Source of the DNA: an uncultured Ellagibacter sp.
GTDB taxonomy: Bacteria; Actinomycetota; Coriobacteriia; Coriobacteriales; Eggerthellaceae
Reading direction: 5' to 3'
Assembly: GCF_934643285.1 (NCBI RefSeq)
Contig: NZ_CAKUBT010000006.1
Span: forward strand, 1-64,000
DNA: 64,000 nucleotides
The notes beneath the pieces were generated by a model. The model was not told where the DNA came from. It saw only the letters and a list, made by a program, of their open reading frames with translations, and ran no database searches. The position numbers and the translations under genes are program-made. Below are positions 8,803 to 17,523 of the stretch, piece after piece (the stretch's first letter is position 1; the number at the start of each line of letters is the position of its first letter).

Positions 8803-9885
8803 CTAGAACTGGCGCAGGAAGCGCATGTCGCCTTCGAGGAGCATGCGCAGGTCGGGCACGTTGTACTTCAAGCATGCCACGCGCTCGACGCCGACGCCGA
8901 ACGCGAAGCCGGAGTATTCCTCCGGGTCGATTCCCGACATGGTGAGTACGTTCGGGTCTACCATGCCGCAACCGAGGATTTCCAGCCAACCCGTGCCCTT
9001 GCACATGCGGCAACGCTCGCCGTCATGCAGATGCCCCGTGCCGCCGCACACGCCGCAGGAGACGTCGGCCTCGGCGGAGGGCTCGGTGAACGGGAAGTAG
9101 TGCGCGCGGAAGCGGGTCTTGCGGTCGGGACCGAACATCTGCTTGCAGAAGTAGTCGAGCGTGCCCTTAAGGTCGCCGAACGAGATGCCCTTGTCGATAA
9201 CTAGGCCCTCGATCTGGGTGAACTGCGGAAGATGCGAGGGGTCGGCCACATCGCGGCGGTACACCTTGCCAGGCGCAATGATGTAGATCGGCGGCTTTTG
9301 GTCCTCCATCACGTGCACCTGCACGCCGGAGGTCTGCGTGCGCAGGAGCACGTCGGACTCACCGCGAACAGACGACGCCTCGCCCGAGAGGTCGCGCACG
9401 TAGAACGTGTCCTGCATCGAGCGGGACGGATGGTCCTTCGGGGCGTTCAGCGCCTCGAAGTTGTAGTAGTCGGTCTCGACCTCGGGGCCGTGGACGACGG
9501 TGTAGCCCAGGCCGAGGAAGATCTCCGACACCTCGTCGGTGATCGCGTTGATCAGATGGCGCGTGCCCATCTGCTGCGCGCGGCCGGGGAGCGTGACGTC
9601 GACGGCGCTTGCGTCGATCGCAGCTTCCATCTCGGCTGCCGCGAGCTTCTTCTTGCGCGCTTCGAGCGCTTCTTCCACCACGTTGCGCACCTCGTTGACC
9701 GTCTTGCCGACAACGGCGCGCTCCTCCTTCGCGACCTTGCCCATGCCGCGCAGGTAGCCCGTAAGCGTGCCCGCCTTGCCGAGCACCGCCACGCGCACGC
9801 TCTCGAGCGCCGCCGACGTGTCGGCTTCCGCGATGCGCGCAAGGGTTTGCTCACGCAGTTGCGCGAGCTCGTCCGTGATCGCCAT
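8803..9885 (-). CDS. pheS: Phenylalanine--tRNA ligase alpha subunit
   Basis: A 360-residue PheS. An N-terminal coiled-coil arm (residues about 1-90) is followed by the class II catalytic core, with motif 2 around FRAHYFPFTEPSAEAD and motif 3 in the GFAFGVGVERVACL segment. The frame is open further upstream, but the ATG at 9885 has a GAGGTGAAGGTG ribosome site and gives the family-typical N-terminus (MAITDELAQLREQ); the extra upstream codons fall inside the T-box leader. It is the first gene of the pheST operon and probably rises when tRNA-Phe is uncharged. Confidence 0.96.
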   Translation of the reverse strand: MAITDELAQLREQTLARIAEADTSAALESVRVAVLGKAGTLTGYLRGMGKVAKEERAVVGKTVNEVRNVVEEALEARKKKLAAAEMEAAIDASAVDVTLPGRAQQMGTRHLINAITDEVSEIFLGLGYTVVHGPEVETDYYNFEALNAPKDHPSRSMQDTFYVRDLSGEASSVRGESDVLLRTQTSGVQVHVMEDQKPPIYIIAPGKVYRRDVADPSHLPQFTQIEGLVIDKGISFGDLKGTLDYFCKQMFGPDRKTRFRAHYFPFTEPSAEADVSCGVCGGTGHLHDGERCRMCKGTGWLEILGCGMVDPNVLTMSGIDPEEYSGFAFGVGVERVACLKYNVPDLRMLLEGDMRFLRQF

Positions 9886-9940
9886 AATCACCTTCACCTC
9901 TCGTATCGAGCGCCCCACCTGGCCCAAAGGGCGCTCCGCC

Positions 9941-10287
9941 AATAAAAAAGGGCTTGCCATCTCGCCCTGGAAGACGCGCGCATTCGCGTTCGCCTTCACT
10001 TCCAAGGACGAGAGACAAGCCCTCGCGGTACCACCCTGGTTGACACCTTCCCCCGGCAACGCGACATGCTGCGCCGCCCGAGAGGCATCCACTCGTTTCG
10101 CCTGATGACGGAGGCAAACCGTCGCACCCTACTTCGTTCGTCTCGCAGGTTGACCCCACGTCCGCGTTCAAGCGCGCTGCTCGGAAGGGAATCGCACGCC
10201 GCATCGCTTGGGGCCTTTCAGCCGATGAGCCCCATCTCTGGAAGCTTCGCCATACGTGCGCTGTCTTCGTCATCGCATGTGGAAGAG
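9941..10287 (-). ncRNA. T-box leader (tRNA-Phe responsive) of pheST
   Basis: Read on the minus strand, the leader has the T-box sequence AGGGTGGTACCGCG (10024-10037), followed by a terminator helix built from AGGGCTTG and CAAGCCCT that ends in TTTTTTA (9941-9949). Upstream lies a long Stem I region with an AGAGA bulge motif and a GGGGC/GCCCC apical arm. On its 3' side a TTC (10189-10191; alternative 10184-10186) sits just after the GTGCG strand, a fitting Phe specifier. Uncharged tRNA-Phe should stabilise the antiterminator and allow pheST transcription. Confidence 0.9.
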
Positions 10288-10293
10288 AGTATA
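10288..10293 (-). promoter_or_regulatory. -10 box for the pheST T-box transcript
   Basis: TATACT on the minus strand, a few bases upstream of the predicted leader start. No convincing -35 hexamer is seen. Confidence 0.5.
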
Positions 10294-10505
10294 GCGCAAG
10301 GACCGCCCACCATGGGGAAAATCCACAACGCGAAACGCGAGGAGCGGCCCGAAAGGGGCGGGCGCGATAACCGCTGGAAGCAACAGGCCCCCACGTAGGA
10401 CAACCGAAGCCAACATAGAGGGGGATTCGTCGACTCGAAAAGCCGCCGAAACAGATGCGTGCTACCATGGGCTCCTATCCGATTGCTCGGGAAGGAGCCC
10501 TTTTT

Positions 10506-11297
10506 ATGCGCGATGCGTCCTTGTGCGATTCTGCCGCCGCGAACGAGAGTACGCTCGCGGAGGCTACGGGCGATAATGCCTCCGCAGGCGCGATGGCGCC
10601 TCTGCCGGGATGCGCGCCGGCGAACTCGCAGATGCGCGTATTTCGCAACGCGCCCGCAAACTTCCAGACTTCCACAGCCGACCGCACGCCGGCGAGCTCG
10701 CAGATGCACGTCCATCTTGCCTCGGCCAACGATGCGGACGGCATCCGCGCGGTGTACGCCCCCTTTGTCGACACGCCCGTGACCTTCGAGGAAGAAGCTC
10801 CCTCACGCGAGGCATACCGCGAGCGCATCGTGCGCATCTGCGAGAAGTACCCCTGCCTCGTCGCCGAGGAAGGCGGACGCATCGTCGGGTTCGCCTATGC
10901 CCATGAGCTGCGCGAACGCATCGCCTTCCAGTGGAACGCCGAGCTTTCCGTCTACCTTGCACCCACCGCGCAGGGCCGTGGCGCGGGAAGTAGCCTGTAC
11001 GCCACGCTCATCGAGCTTCTGCGCCTTACGGGCATAAAGGCGGTCTACGGCGTGGTGACCTCCCCCAACCCCGCAAGCGAGCGCTTGCACCGCGCGTTCG
11101 GGTTCGCGCTCATGGGAGTGCAGCCGCACGCGGGTTTCACCTGCGGCGCATGGCACGACGTCTCCTGGTACGTGCGCGAAATCGCCCCTTTCGAAGACGC
11201 GCCCGCGCCTCCTGTTCCCTTCCCCCTGTTCGCAAGCGCACACCCCGACCAGGTGAGCGAGGTCATCGCTCAAGCAAACGAGAGGCTGCAGCTGTAG
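10506..11297 (+). CDS. GNAT-family N-acetyltransferase with low-complexity N-terminus
   Basis: A 263-residue protein whose C-terminal two thirds is a GNAT domain of the phosphinothricin/methionine-sulfoximine acetyltransferase type: an ASANDADGIRAVYAPFV start, a TFEEE strand, the acetyl-CoA loop near GRGAGSSLY, and SERLHRAFGF. The ATG at 10506 is chosen for its strong ribosome site (GGAAGGAG, 7 bases away). This leaves about 65 unusual residues ahead of the domain, rich in Ala, Ser and Asn, with PAN/PAS-SQM repeated. A shorter start at Met-65 (MHVHLASAND) would give the usual family length but lacks a good ribosome site. The natural substrate is unknown. Confidence 0.8.
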   Translation: MRDASLCDSAAANESTLAEATGDNASAGAMAPLPGCAPANSQMRVFRNAPANFQTSTADRTPASSQMHVHLASANDADGIRAVYAPFVDTPVTFEEEAPSREAYRERIVRICEKYPCLVAEEGGRIVGFAYAHELRERIAFQWNAELSVYLAPTAQGRGAGSSLYATLIELLRLTGIKAVYGVVTSPNPASERLHRAFGFALMGVQPHAGFTCGAWHDVSWYVREIAPFEDAPAPPVPFPLFASAHPDQVSEVIAQANERLQL

Positions 11298-11370
11298 CAA
11301 ACTCGGGAAGAAAAGAACGCCCTCCAGCCGAAATCCGCGCCGCGGCTTCTCCCCGCGCACGGCTCGCATG

Positions 11371-11412
11371 AAAAAGCGCGGACGCAAGCCTTGCAGGCCC
11401 ACATCCGCGCTT
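11371..11412 (-). terminator. Intrinsic terminator of the amino-acid symporter gene
   Basis: On the minus strand, AGCGCGGA pairs with TCCGCGCT across a longer interrupted stem and is followed by TTTTC. It lies about 30 bases after the symporter stop codon. Confidence 0.75.
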
Positions 11413-11441
11413 GATAGCTCACGCACGTTTTCCAGAAAGCT

Positions 11442-12851
11442 CTATTCCTCAGCAGCAGCCCCGCTGATGCGCGCCTCGGGGTTCGCAAACATCTCGCGAT
11501 CAAGCGTCTTGTTCACGTTCGCCGACGTGACGCCCGCGACCATGGAGTCGCTCACGTTGAGCGCGGTGCGGCCCATGTCGATGAGCGGCTCAACCGACGC
11601 CATGAGGCCCACGATCTCGATCGGCAGCCCCATGGTGCCGAGCACGATAAGGCTCGCGAACGTGGCGCCGCCGCCAACGCCTGCCACGCCGAACGAGCTG
11701 ATCACGATGATGGCGATCAGCATGACCACCCACATCGGGTCGAACACGTTGATGCCGACGGTCGGCGCGATGAGCGTCGCCATCATAGCCGGGTAGATGC
11801 CCGCGCAGCCATTCTGCCCGATGGACATCCCGAAGCTCGCCGCGAAGTTCGCCGTCGCCTCGTCAACGCCGAGCGCCTTCGACTGCGTCTCGATGTTCAT
11901 GGGCAGAGCACCCGCGCTCGTGCGCGACACGAACGCGAAGGACAGCACGGGGAACGCCTTCTTCAGGTACGTGACGGGGTTCACACGATTCGCCGCGAGG
12001 ATGATCAGATGCACGACGAACATCGCGATGATCGCGACATACGAGAAGATGATGAACTTGCCCAGATCGACGATTGCCGCGAAATCGCTCGTGGCCATGA
12101 CGTTCGCGATGAGCGCCATGACGCCATAGGGGGTGAGCCCGATGACCATCTTCACGATGCACATCACGATGCCGTAGAGGCTATCGATGATGCGGCGAAA
12201 GAGATCGGCTTGCTCAGAGTCGCGATCGCGCAACTTCAAGTAAGCCATGCCCACGATAGCCGAGAAGATGACCACAGCGATAGTCGACGTCGAGCGGGTG
12301 CCGGCCAAGTCGGAGAAGACGTTCGTCGGGATGAACGACAGGATGGTCTGCGGGATCGTGGTGTCGGCCACCTTGTCGGAGCGCGTCTGCAACGCGTCCA
12401 TCTTCGACGCATCGACCGTGCCCTGCGTGAAGTCGGCGCCGGCCAGACCCGAGAAGGCGATGGTGGCCCAGCCGAACACGGCGGCGATGGCGACCGTGCC
12501 CAAAAGCACCGCGAGCACCGAGATGCCGATCTTGCCCAGATTCTCCGTCGCCTCCGTTCGCGTGAACGCGCCGACGATCGCCACGAAGATGAGCGGCATC
12601 ACGAGCATCTTGAGCAGGCTGATGTAACCCGTGCCCACAAGCGACATCCAGTCGAGCGCGCACTTCGCGGCATCGGACCCGCGGCCCAAGGCCAGCTGGA
12701 TGGCAACGCCCAGCACGATGCCCATGCCGAGCGCCGAGAACACGCGGACCGTGAACGACAGCCCCTTGTTCTTCATGAATTTCAACACCGCAAGTAATGC
12801 GGCGAAGACGATTAAAACGACAGCAACCGCCGCCCCCACCTCGAATGACAT
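11442..12851 (-). CDS. Dicarboxylate/amino acid:cation symporter (TcyP-like)
   Basis: A 469-residue DAACS-family membrane transporter with eight to ten hydrophobic segments and re-entrant loops. Signature stretches are MLVMPLIFVAIVGAF, SRTSAGALPMNIETQ (serine-rich HP1), GMSIGQNGCAGIYPAMMA and GVAGVGGGATFASLIVL (HP2). The SRTSAGALP and NGCAG segments resemble L-cystine symporters of the TcyP/YdjN type more than glutamate carriers, so cystine uptake is the best guess. The start at 12851 has an AAGGAG site six bases upstream; an in-frame extension exists but lacks one. The gene is monocistronic with its own terminator. Confidence 0.87.
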   Translation of the reverse strand: MSFEVGAAVAVVLIVFAALLAVLKFMKNKGLSFTVRVFSALGMGIVLGVAIQLALGRGSDAAKCALDWMSLVGTGYISLLKMLVMPLIFVAIVGAFTRTEATENLGKIGISVLAVLLGTVAIAAVFGWATIAFSGLAGADFTQGTVDASKMDALQTRSDKVADTTIPQTILSFIPTNVFSDLAGTRSTSTIAVVIFSAIVGMAYLKLRDRDSEQADLFRRIIDSLYGIVMCIVKMVIGLTPYGVMALIANVMATSDFAAIVDLGKFIIFSYVAIIAMFVVHLIILAANRVNPVTYLKKAFPVLSFAFVSRTSAGALPMNIETQSKALGVDEATANFAASFGMSIGQNGCAGIYPAMMATLIAPTVGINVFDPMWVVMLIAIIVISSFGVAGVGGGATFASLIVLGTMGLPIEIVGLMASVEPLIDMGRTALNVSDSMVAGVTSANVNKTLDREMFANPEARISGAAAEE

Positions 12852-13103
12852 TGCATACTCCTTCAACGCCTTATTCCTACTGAACAGGTGGCTATTATCG
12901 CGCTTCATTCCTACAATTTCAATAGGAGGTCTAGGAAATCGGAACATGCCATCGATGAAAAACGGGGGGATGCGGGATGTCCGCTAGAGCGCGCTGAGCA
13001 ACTGGAATGAACACGGCAATTACGCGAACGTGGACAGGGTCGCGCCAGAGCGGGCGGAACAACCGAGGTGAGCCTGTCGGATAGCCCGTTCCGGCCGATG
13101 CCT

Positions 13104-13967
13104 TTAGAGATGCGAATCCAAAAAGCTTGTCGAGCCCGTCTCGCCGAGCGCGAAAAGGGCGCCAGGGAACGCACCCGCATCGCAGGCAAGACCATCGTCG
13201 CAGGTCACTTTCGTGACGCTTGCATTCTCGATCTTCACGGGGTCGTTCACGCGCGCGGGATCGAGCAGGTACATGGTCGAGCGGATGACGAACGAGTGCG
13301 TCACCACGAGCACGTTGCCGCCGCCCGAGAGCGCCACCTTGCGCGCCACATCGCAATAGAAATCGCCGAGCCGCGCCTTGATTTGTTCCCAACCCTCCGC
13401 TTTACCGGAAGCGTCCCAGCGCTTGATGGCGCCCGCCGTTTCCGGGAGGCGGACATTGAGCTCCTCGAAGGGCATGTCGCGTCCAAATCCCTCGTTGAGC
13501 ACATCGCGCATGAGCGTGCCGGGGCGCGCCTCCAAGTCGCCGTAGCACCATTCGCGAATGCGAGAATCCGACATGCGAGAAGGAAGGGCCAGCTCAGGCG
13601 CCACCTCGCTGCGCGCCGAGAGCAACTCGCCCATCGTCTGCACAGCACGCCCCAAATCGCTCGAATAGGCCGCCGCGAATTCGACGCCCGCACGGGCAAG
13701 ACCGCGTCCGCAAGCGCGCGCATCGCGAACGCCCGCCTCTGTCAAAGGAGCATCGCACCAGCCCTGGACCAGGTGTTTCAAGTTGTATTCCGTTTGCCCA
13801 TGGCGAACGATGTAGAAGGTGACGGGCGCGCCCCCGCTTGAGGAAGGCGAAGCGGCAGGTGTCGCTTCGCCCAGCGGAACCGCGAAACGCCCATCGGCCG
13901 CGGACGCAGTCGAGTCGCCAAAAACCTGCGCGCCGTTTTCCCCGCGCACCATGTTGGAATCAATCAT
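13104..13967 (-). CDS. Histidine phosphatase family protein
   Basis: A 287-residue protein. Residues 1-48 are Ala/Ser/Pro-rich and probably flexible, followed by a phosphoglycerate-mutase-like histidine phosphatase domain. It has the catalytic FYIVRHGQTEYN motif near residue 52, the AAAYSSDLGRAVQT segment, an EWCYGDLE acid motif and the second histidine in VVTHSFVIRS. Such enzymes remove phosphate from small metabolites or proteins; the substrate cannot be named. The ATG lies 8 bases after the stop of the upstream secreted protein gene, so the two form an operon. Confidence 0.87.
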   Translation of the reverse strand: MIDSNMVRGENGAQVFGDSTASAADGRFAVPLGEATPAASPSSSGGAPVTFYIVRHGQTEYNLKHLVQGWCDAPLTEAGVRDARACGRGLARAGVEFAAAYSSDLGRAVQTMGELLSARSEVAPELALPSRMSDSRIREWCYGDLEARPGTLMRDVLNEGFGRDMPFEELNVRLPETAGAIKRWDASGKAEGWEQIKARLGDFYCDVARKVALSGGGNVLVVTHSFVIRSTMYLLDPARVNDPVKIENASVTKVTCDDGLACDAGAFPGALFALGETGSTSFLDSHL

Positions 13968-13975
13968 TTCGGTCC

Positions 13976-15139
13976 CTACAGAATACGGTAGCTCACCGTG
14001 CGAAGGCCCCAGTCATCGCAGGAGGAATACCCGAAGGCCTTCCATACGCCGGGCTGCAAATCGAGCGAACGGCTGCCGCCGCCCATGCCGCCGCAGTCGT
14101 TGATAACGGCGTACACCGTCATGCCGTCGTAGGAAATCTGCACGGTGCGCCCGAAATAGCTGCTGAAATTCGGCCATGCCATCGGGATTGCCACACCCAT
14201 CGAGTAATCGTCGCACACATCGCCCGTCGCCGTCGTGCCGGGATTGGGAGTGTAGGGGTCGGTCGAGCCGCCGTACGCCGAGGCGATGCCCGTCTTCCAG
14301 CCAGCACCGGAATCGGGGGCCGGCTCAGGGTTGGGCTCCACCGGCGTGGAATCGGGCACGACTTCCTGGCGATCCGTGGTGTTCGCCTTGTCGGAAACCT
14401 GCGTGGATGACCCGCCCGCGCCTTGATCGGACGAACCGGAGTTCGACATGCTCGCCGCCTGCGCCTGGAGTGCGGCAAGGCGATCGGCCTCCGCGTCCTT
14501 GGCATTTTGCAGCTGCGACTGGGCCTGCGAAACGACGGCCGCCGCTTCCTGCTTCGTCTTTTCAAGCTCGCCTAAAGCGCGCGTCTGCGAATCCTTCTGG
14601 GTGTTCAGCTCGGCAGTGATGCCCTCGAGCGTGGCGACGCGGTCCTTCTGCGCCTCAACCTCGTCAGCCTGCGCCTGCAGAATCGAACCCGCGTACACCA
14701 CGTTGCGCGTCAGCTCGTCGAAGGAGGCCGATCCCAAGATCAGCATGAGCATCGACCCCGCCGAGGGCGAGCGGTACTCGCTGCGGGCGGCGTTGCTCAG
14801 CGTTTCGCGACCCGAAATCACCGCCTGCTGGGCATCGAGCGCGTCGGCGGCAGTCGCATCGATCTGCCCCTGAATCGAGGTGAGCTCGGCATTGATCTTA
14901 TCGTATTCTTCGGAGATGGTCTTCATTTGGGCCTCAGCGGCATCGAGCGCCGTCTGGGCATCGGAGACATCGTCGGCAAACGCGGGAGCGGGGATAAGGG
15001 ACACGGCGAGAAGAGCGCTCAAAGCCAACGCACACATCGCGAAGACCCAGCGTTTCACCTGTTCACATGCACTAAAGTGCGTTCCCACCAATTTCCTTCC
15101 AACGGCCAATAGAATGTGTGCGGCGTTGCTTCGCCACAT
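13976..15139 (-). CDS. Secreted coiled-coil protein with C-terminal double-psi beta-barrel (RlpA/3D-like)
   Basis: A 387-residue exported protein. The ATG at 15139 is taken for its GGAAGGGACG site; a signal peptide follows, with the hydrophobic run FAMCALALSALLAVSL and a probable AFA-DD cleavage site. Residues about 60-240 form a CwlO/NlpC-type coiled coil rich in Ala, Gln and Glu, then a Ser/Gly/Pro-rich linker. The last 100 residues (GIASAYGG... to DLQPGVWKAFGY) look like an RlpA/3D-type barrel, with a GVAIPMAW segment and an Asp in VINDCGG. A cell-wall role, perhaps glycan-strand cleavage, is likely. It forms an operon with the phosphatase. Confidence 0.75.
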   Translation of the reverse strand: MWRSNAAHILLAVGRKLVGTHFSACEQVKRWVFAMCALALSALLAVSLIPAPAFADDVSDAQTALDAAEAQMKTISEEYDKINAELTSIQGQIDATAADALDAQQAVISGRETLSNAARSEYRSPSAGSMLMLILGSASFDELTRNVVYAGSILQAQADEVEAQKDRVATLEGITAELNTQKDSQTRALGELEKTKQEAAAVVSQAQSQLQNAKDAEADRLAALQAQAASMSNSGSSDQGAGGSSTQVSDKANTTDRQEVVPDSTPVEPNPEPAPDSGAGWKTGIASAYGGSTDPYTPNPGTTATGDVCDDYSMGVAIPMAWPNFSSYFGRTVQISYDGMTVYAVINDCGGMGGGSRSLDLQPGVWKAFGYSSCDDWGLRTVSYRIL

Positions 15140-15225
15140 GAAAAACGTCCCTTCCGGGACGCCTTGCGGAATCAAGTATGACCAAACAGCACTCTCCTGG
15201 CAAGTAAAACAGCGCAAACAACATG

Positions 15226-15257
15226 AGCGCCCCGCAAGCCAGCAAGCCTGCAGGGCG
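15226..15257 (-). terminator. Hairpin after the ArsM-ArsS operon
   Basis: GCGCCC...GCA pairs with TGC...GGGCGC about 27 bases past the arsMS stop. No T run follows, so terminator activity is uncertain. Confidence 0.4.
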
Positions 15258-15283
15258 CCCAGAATGCGCGTACCCCTTCCCCG

Positions 15284-17329
15284 CTAGATCAGCGAGCCGC
15301 CGCAGCTCGAGCCGGCACCGGCAGCGCAGCTGTAGCACACCGGGTTCGTGCGAACCTCGCGCGGGGGAAGCGGCGCATCCACGATGTCGGCAATCGTCGC
15401 GTCGCGCCCGTCAATCTGGATAGGCATCTCGAGCACATGGTTGCACTCGCAGTCGTACAGGCGCCCGTCGATGTCGACGTTCACCTGGTCACGGCACATA
15501 ATCTTGCCCACGGCGAACGCGTTGAAGTTGTCATGGAGCAGCTTCAGGTACTCGTCGGTGAGTCCCGCGTCCGCCAAATCCATCGCGAAACGGCCAAGCG
15601 GGAAGTTATTGAAGGCATACAGCTCGTTGAAGTCGATGCCCTGCTGCTCGGTCAGCTTCACGCGATAGGCGTCCGCCAGAAGCTCTTGCGGCGGCGGCAG
15701 GAACGGGCCCGCCACGTTGTAGACGATTTCCAGCTCGGGGCCGCCCTCGCGCCCATACCCACGCTCATTAAGCTTGCGGATGTTCGCGACCGCGCGCTTG
15801 AAGACGCCGCGTCCACGCTGGTTGTCGGCGTTTTCGGCGTCGAAATACGGAAGCGACACGCACACATCGGCCCCCACCTCGGCAAACACGTCCAGGAAAT
15901 GCTCGTATTCCGGCTTCTCCTCAAGCGTCAGGTTCGTGCGGACGATCACCTTCTCGGCGAGCTTGGCGCCTTCGCGCAAGAACCACTCGCAGTCGGGGTG
16001 CAGCTCAGGCGAGCCGCCCGTCACGTCGAGCGTCTTGTAACCGCCCGTCTTGAAGGCGGCAAGAATCTGCTCCATCGTCTCGCGCGACATAGCCTCGGTG
16101 TTCTTCGGCCCGCACTCCAGGTAGCAATGACGGCACGCAAGGTTGCACGCGTAGGTGATGTTCACCTGCATCGTCGCAGGTCGCTCGTTCGCCTGCAGGA
16201 TATCGGGCAGGTTCACGCGATCGTAGAACGAGGGAATGCCGCAGCGCTCGCACGCCTTGTTCAAATAATCGAGGTCGGCCTTGCGCTTGCCGCGGCGCAT
16301 CTCAAGCGCCTGCTGGGCGCGGGCGAGGTCGAACCCGCCGCGATGCGCGCCGCGGGGCGTCACCTCGAAGTATTTCCCGTAGCGCGACTGCTCGAGCATG
16401 GCCGCCAAATTCCCGCTCACGGCGTACTCGCGGCCTTTGATGAGGCGCAGCTCCTCGGTCAGGTCGAAGTAACGCGGCATCTCGGGCATCCCGCCCAGAT
16501 AGCGCGCGACCTGGCCGTAATTCTCCTCGGCGTCTTCCAAGCCCTCCGCCTTGATGGCGCGCACCGTGCGCGAGGTGAACGACGTGAACCCGAGCTTCGT
16601 CTCGAGCGCCAGGTCGGAGACGTGGATGTCCTCCACTGCGGTGCACACGTAGCTTTTCCAGCCGTGCTTGGCCAGCATGCGGCGGAAGTCGTCGATGTAC
16701 ATCGCGCCGCCCAAGCACTCGCCGCGAAGCACCGGGTCGGCGCGCAGCTCATCGGACATGCGGCGGTCGCAGAACACGTCGGAGAAGTACAGCTCGCCGC
16801 CGGGCTTCAGCACGCGGTAGATTTCGGAGAACACCTGGTCCTTAAACGGCGTCAGGTTGATCACGCAATTGGAGACGACCAGGTCAACCGTGCCGTCCTC
16901 GATGCCGAGCTCTTCCAAGTCCTCGATGAAGCCCGCCTTGAACTCCACGTTGGAATGTTCGAACCCGAACTTTTCCGCTTGCTCGTCTTGGTATTTCTGT
17001 GCAACGGCAAGCTGCTCGGGAGTCATGTCGACGCCGATAACGCGCCCGGTCGGCCCCACGAGCTTCGAGAGCACGTACACATCGCGCCCCGTGCCGCAGC
17101 CTAAATCGACCACCGTCGCGCCGGTAAGCGCCGGCGGAATCGGGGAGCCGCACCCATAGAAGCGCTCGACGATCTCGTCGGCGATGTCGGGCATCACGTC
17201 GAGCACGTACTTCGGCGGACGTTCGGTCGCGCAGCAGCATGCGTTGGTCTTCAAGTCGTCGGAGCCGCCCAACGTCTTGCCGTAATACTCGCGCACCTGA
17301 GCGCGAATGTCGTTCTTCTCGTCTGTCAT
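15284..17329 (-). CDS. ArsM-ArsS fusion: arsenite methyltransferase plus arsenosugar-type radical SAM protein
   Basis: A 681-residue two-domain protein. Residues 1-290 are ArsM-like: Cys31-33, the SAM-binding DLGCGTGRD (75-83), Cys155 in VSNCVIN and Cys205 in RGECLGGA, matching the As(III)-binding cysteines of arsenite methyltransferases. Residues 380-681 are ArsS-like: the radical SAM triad C395-x3-C399-x2-C402, DVTGGSPELHP, and a C-terminal CYSCAAGAGSSCGGS cluster motif (C665, C668, C676). ArsS proteins are thought to add a 5'-deoxyadenosyl group to methylated arsenic on the way to arsenosugars; ArsM and ArsS are normally separate. Cys406 (HCYLECGP) lies where some relatives have selenocysteine. 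It is the last gene of a three-gene operon. Both domains are recognised confidently; the product is inferred. Confidence 0.9.
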   Translation of the reverse strand: MTDEKNDIRAQVREYYGKTLGGSDDLKTNACCCATERPPKYVLDVMPDIADEIVERFYGCGSPIPPALTGATVVDLGCGTGRDVYVLSKLVGPTGRVIGVDMTPEQLAVAQKYQDEQAEKFGFEHSNVEFKAGFIEDLEELGIEDGTVDLVVSNCVINLTPFKDQVFSEIYRVLKPGGELYFSDVFCDRRMSDELRADPVLRGECLGGAMYIDDFRRMLAKHGWKSYVCTAVEDIHVSDLALETKLGFTSFTSRTVRAIKAEGLEDAEENYGQVARYLGGMPEMPRYFDLTEELRLIKGREYAVSGNLAAMLEQSRYGKYFEVTPRGAHRGGFDLARAQQALEMRRGKRKADLDYLNKACERCGIPSFYDRVNLPDILQANERPATMQVNITYACNLACRHCYLECGPKNTEAMSRETMEQILAAFKTGGYKTLDVTGGSPELHPDCEWFLREGAKLAEKVIVRTNLTLEEKPEYEHFLDVFAEVGADVCVSLPYFDAENADNQRGRGVFKRAVANIRKLNERGYGREGGPELEIVYNVAGPFLPPPQELLADAYRVKLTEQQGIDFNELYAFNNFPLGRFAMDLADAGLTDEYLKLLHDNFNAFAVGKIMCRDQVNVDIDGRLYDCECNHVLEMPIQIDGRDATIADIVDAPLPPREVRTNPVCYSCAAGAGSSCGGSLI

Positions 17330-17426
17330 TGTTCCCCTCTAGAAAAGCAATATCACAGGAAGCATCTATTTTTATAAAGAGATAAGCCACACCCCAAGCG
17401 GAAACGCCGGCGGCGTTCACAAAGCG

Positions 17427-17477
17427 AGTTCCGCACGAGCCGAACAGCCCAGTGGGCTGTTCGCGCGAGCAGGACTG
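17427..17477. repeat. Dispersed palindromic intergenic repeat, copy B
   Basis: A 51-base element between the arsMS and GTPase genes. Its reverse complement matches 8699-8750 except for one missing base and one or two substitutions. The core is a 10-bp stem, CGAACAGCCC/GGGCTGTTCG. Confidence 0.8.
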
Positions 17478-17523
17478 CCGAGCGACTGAACGTTGCCGCG
17501 GCCTTCGCGCAACCTGGAATGGG

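Noticed and set aside
6156..8945. 929-residue plus-strand open frame
   Set aside because: Antisense shadow of pheT; composition is His/Arg/Ala-rich and shows no motif.
9886..10468. Several open frames over the pheST leader
   Set aside because: The region is explained by the T-box leader with its terminator; the frames lack ribosome sites and domains.
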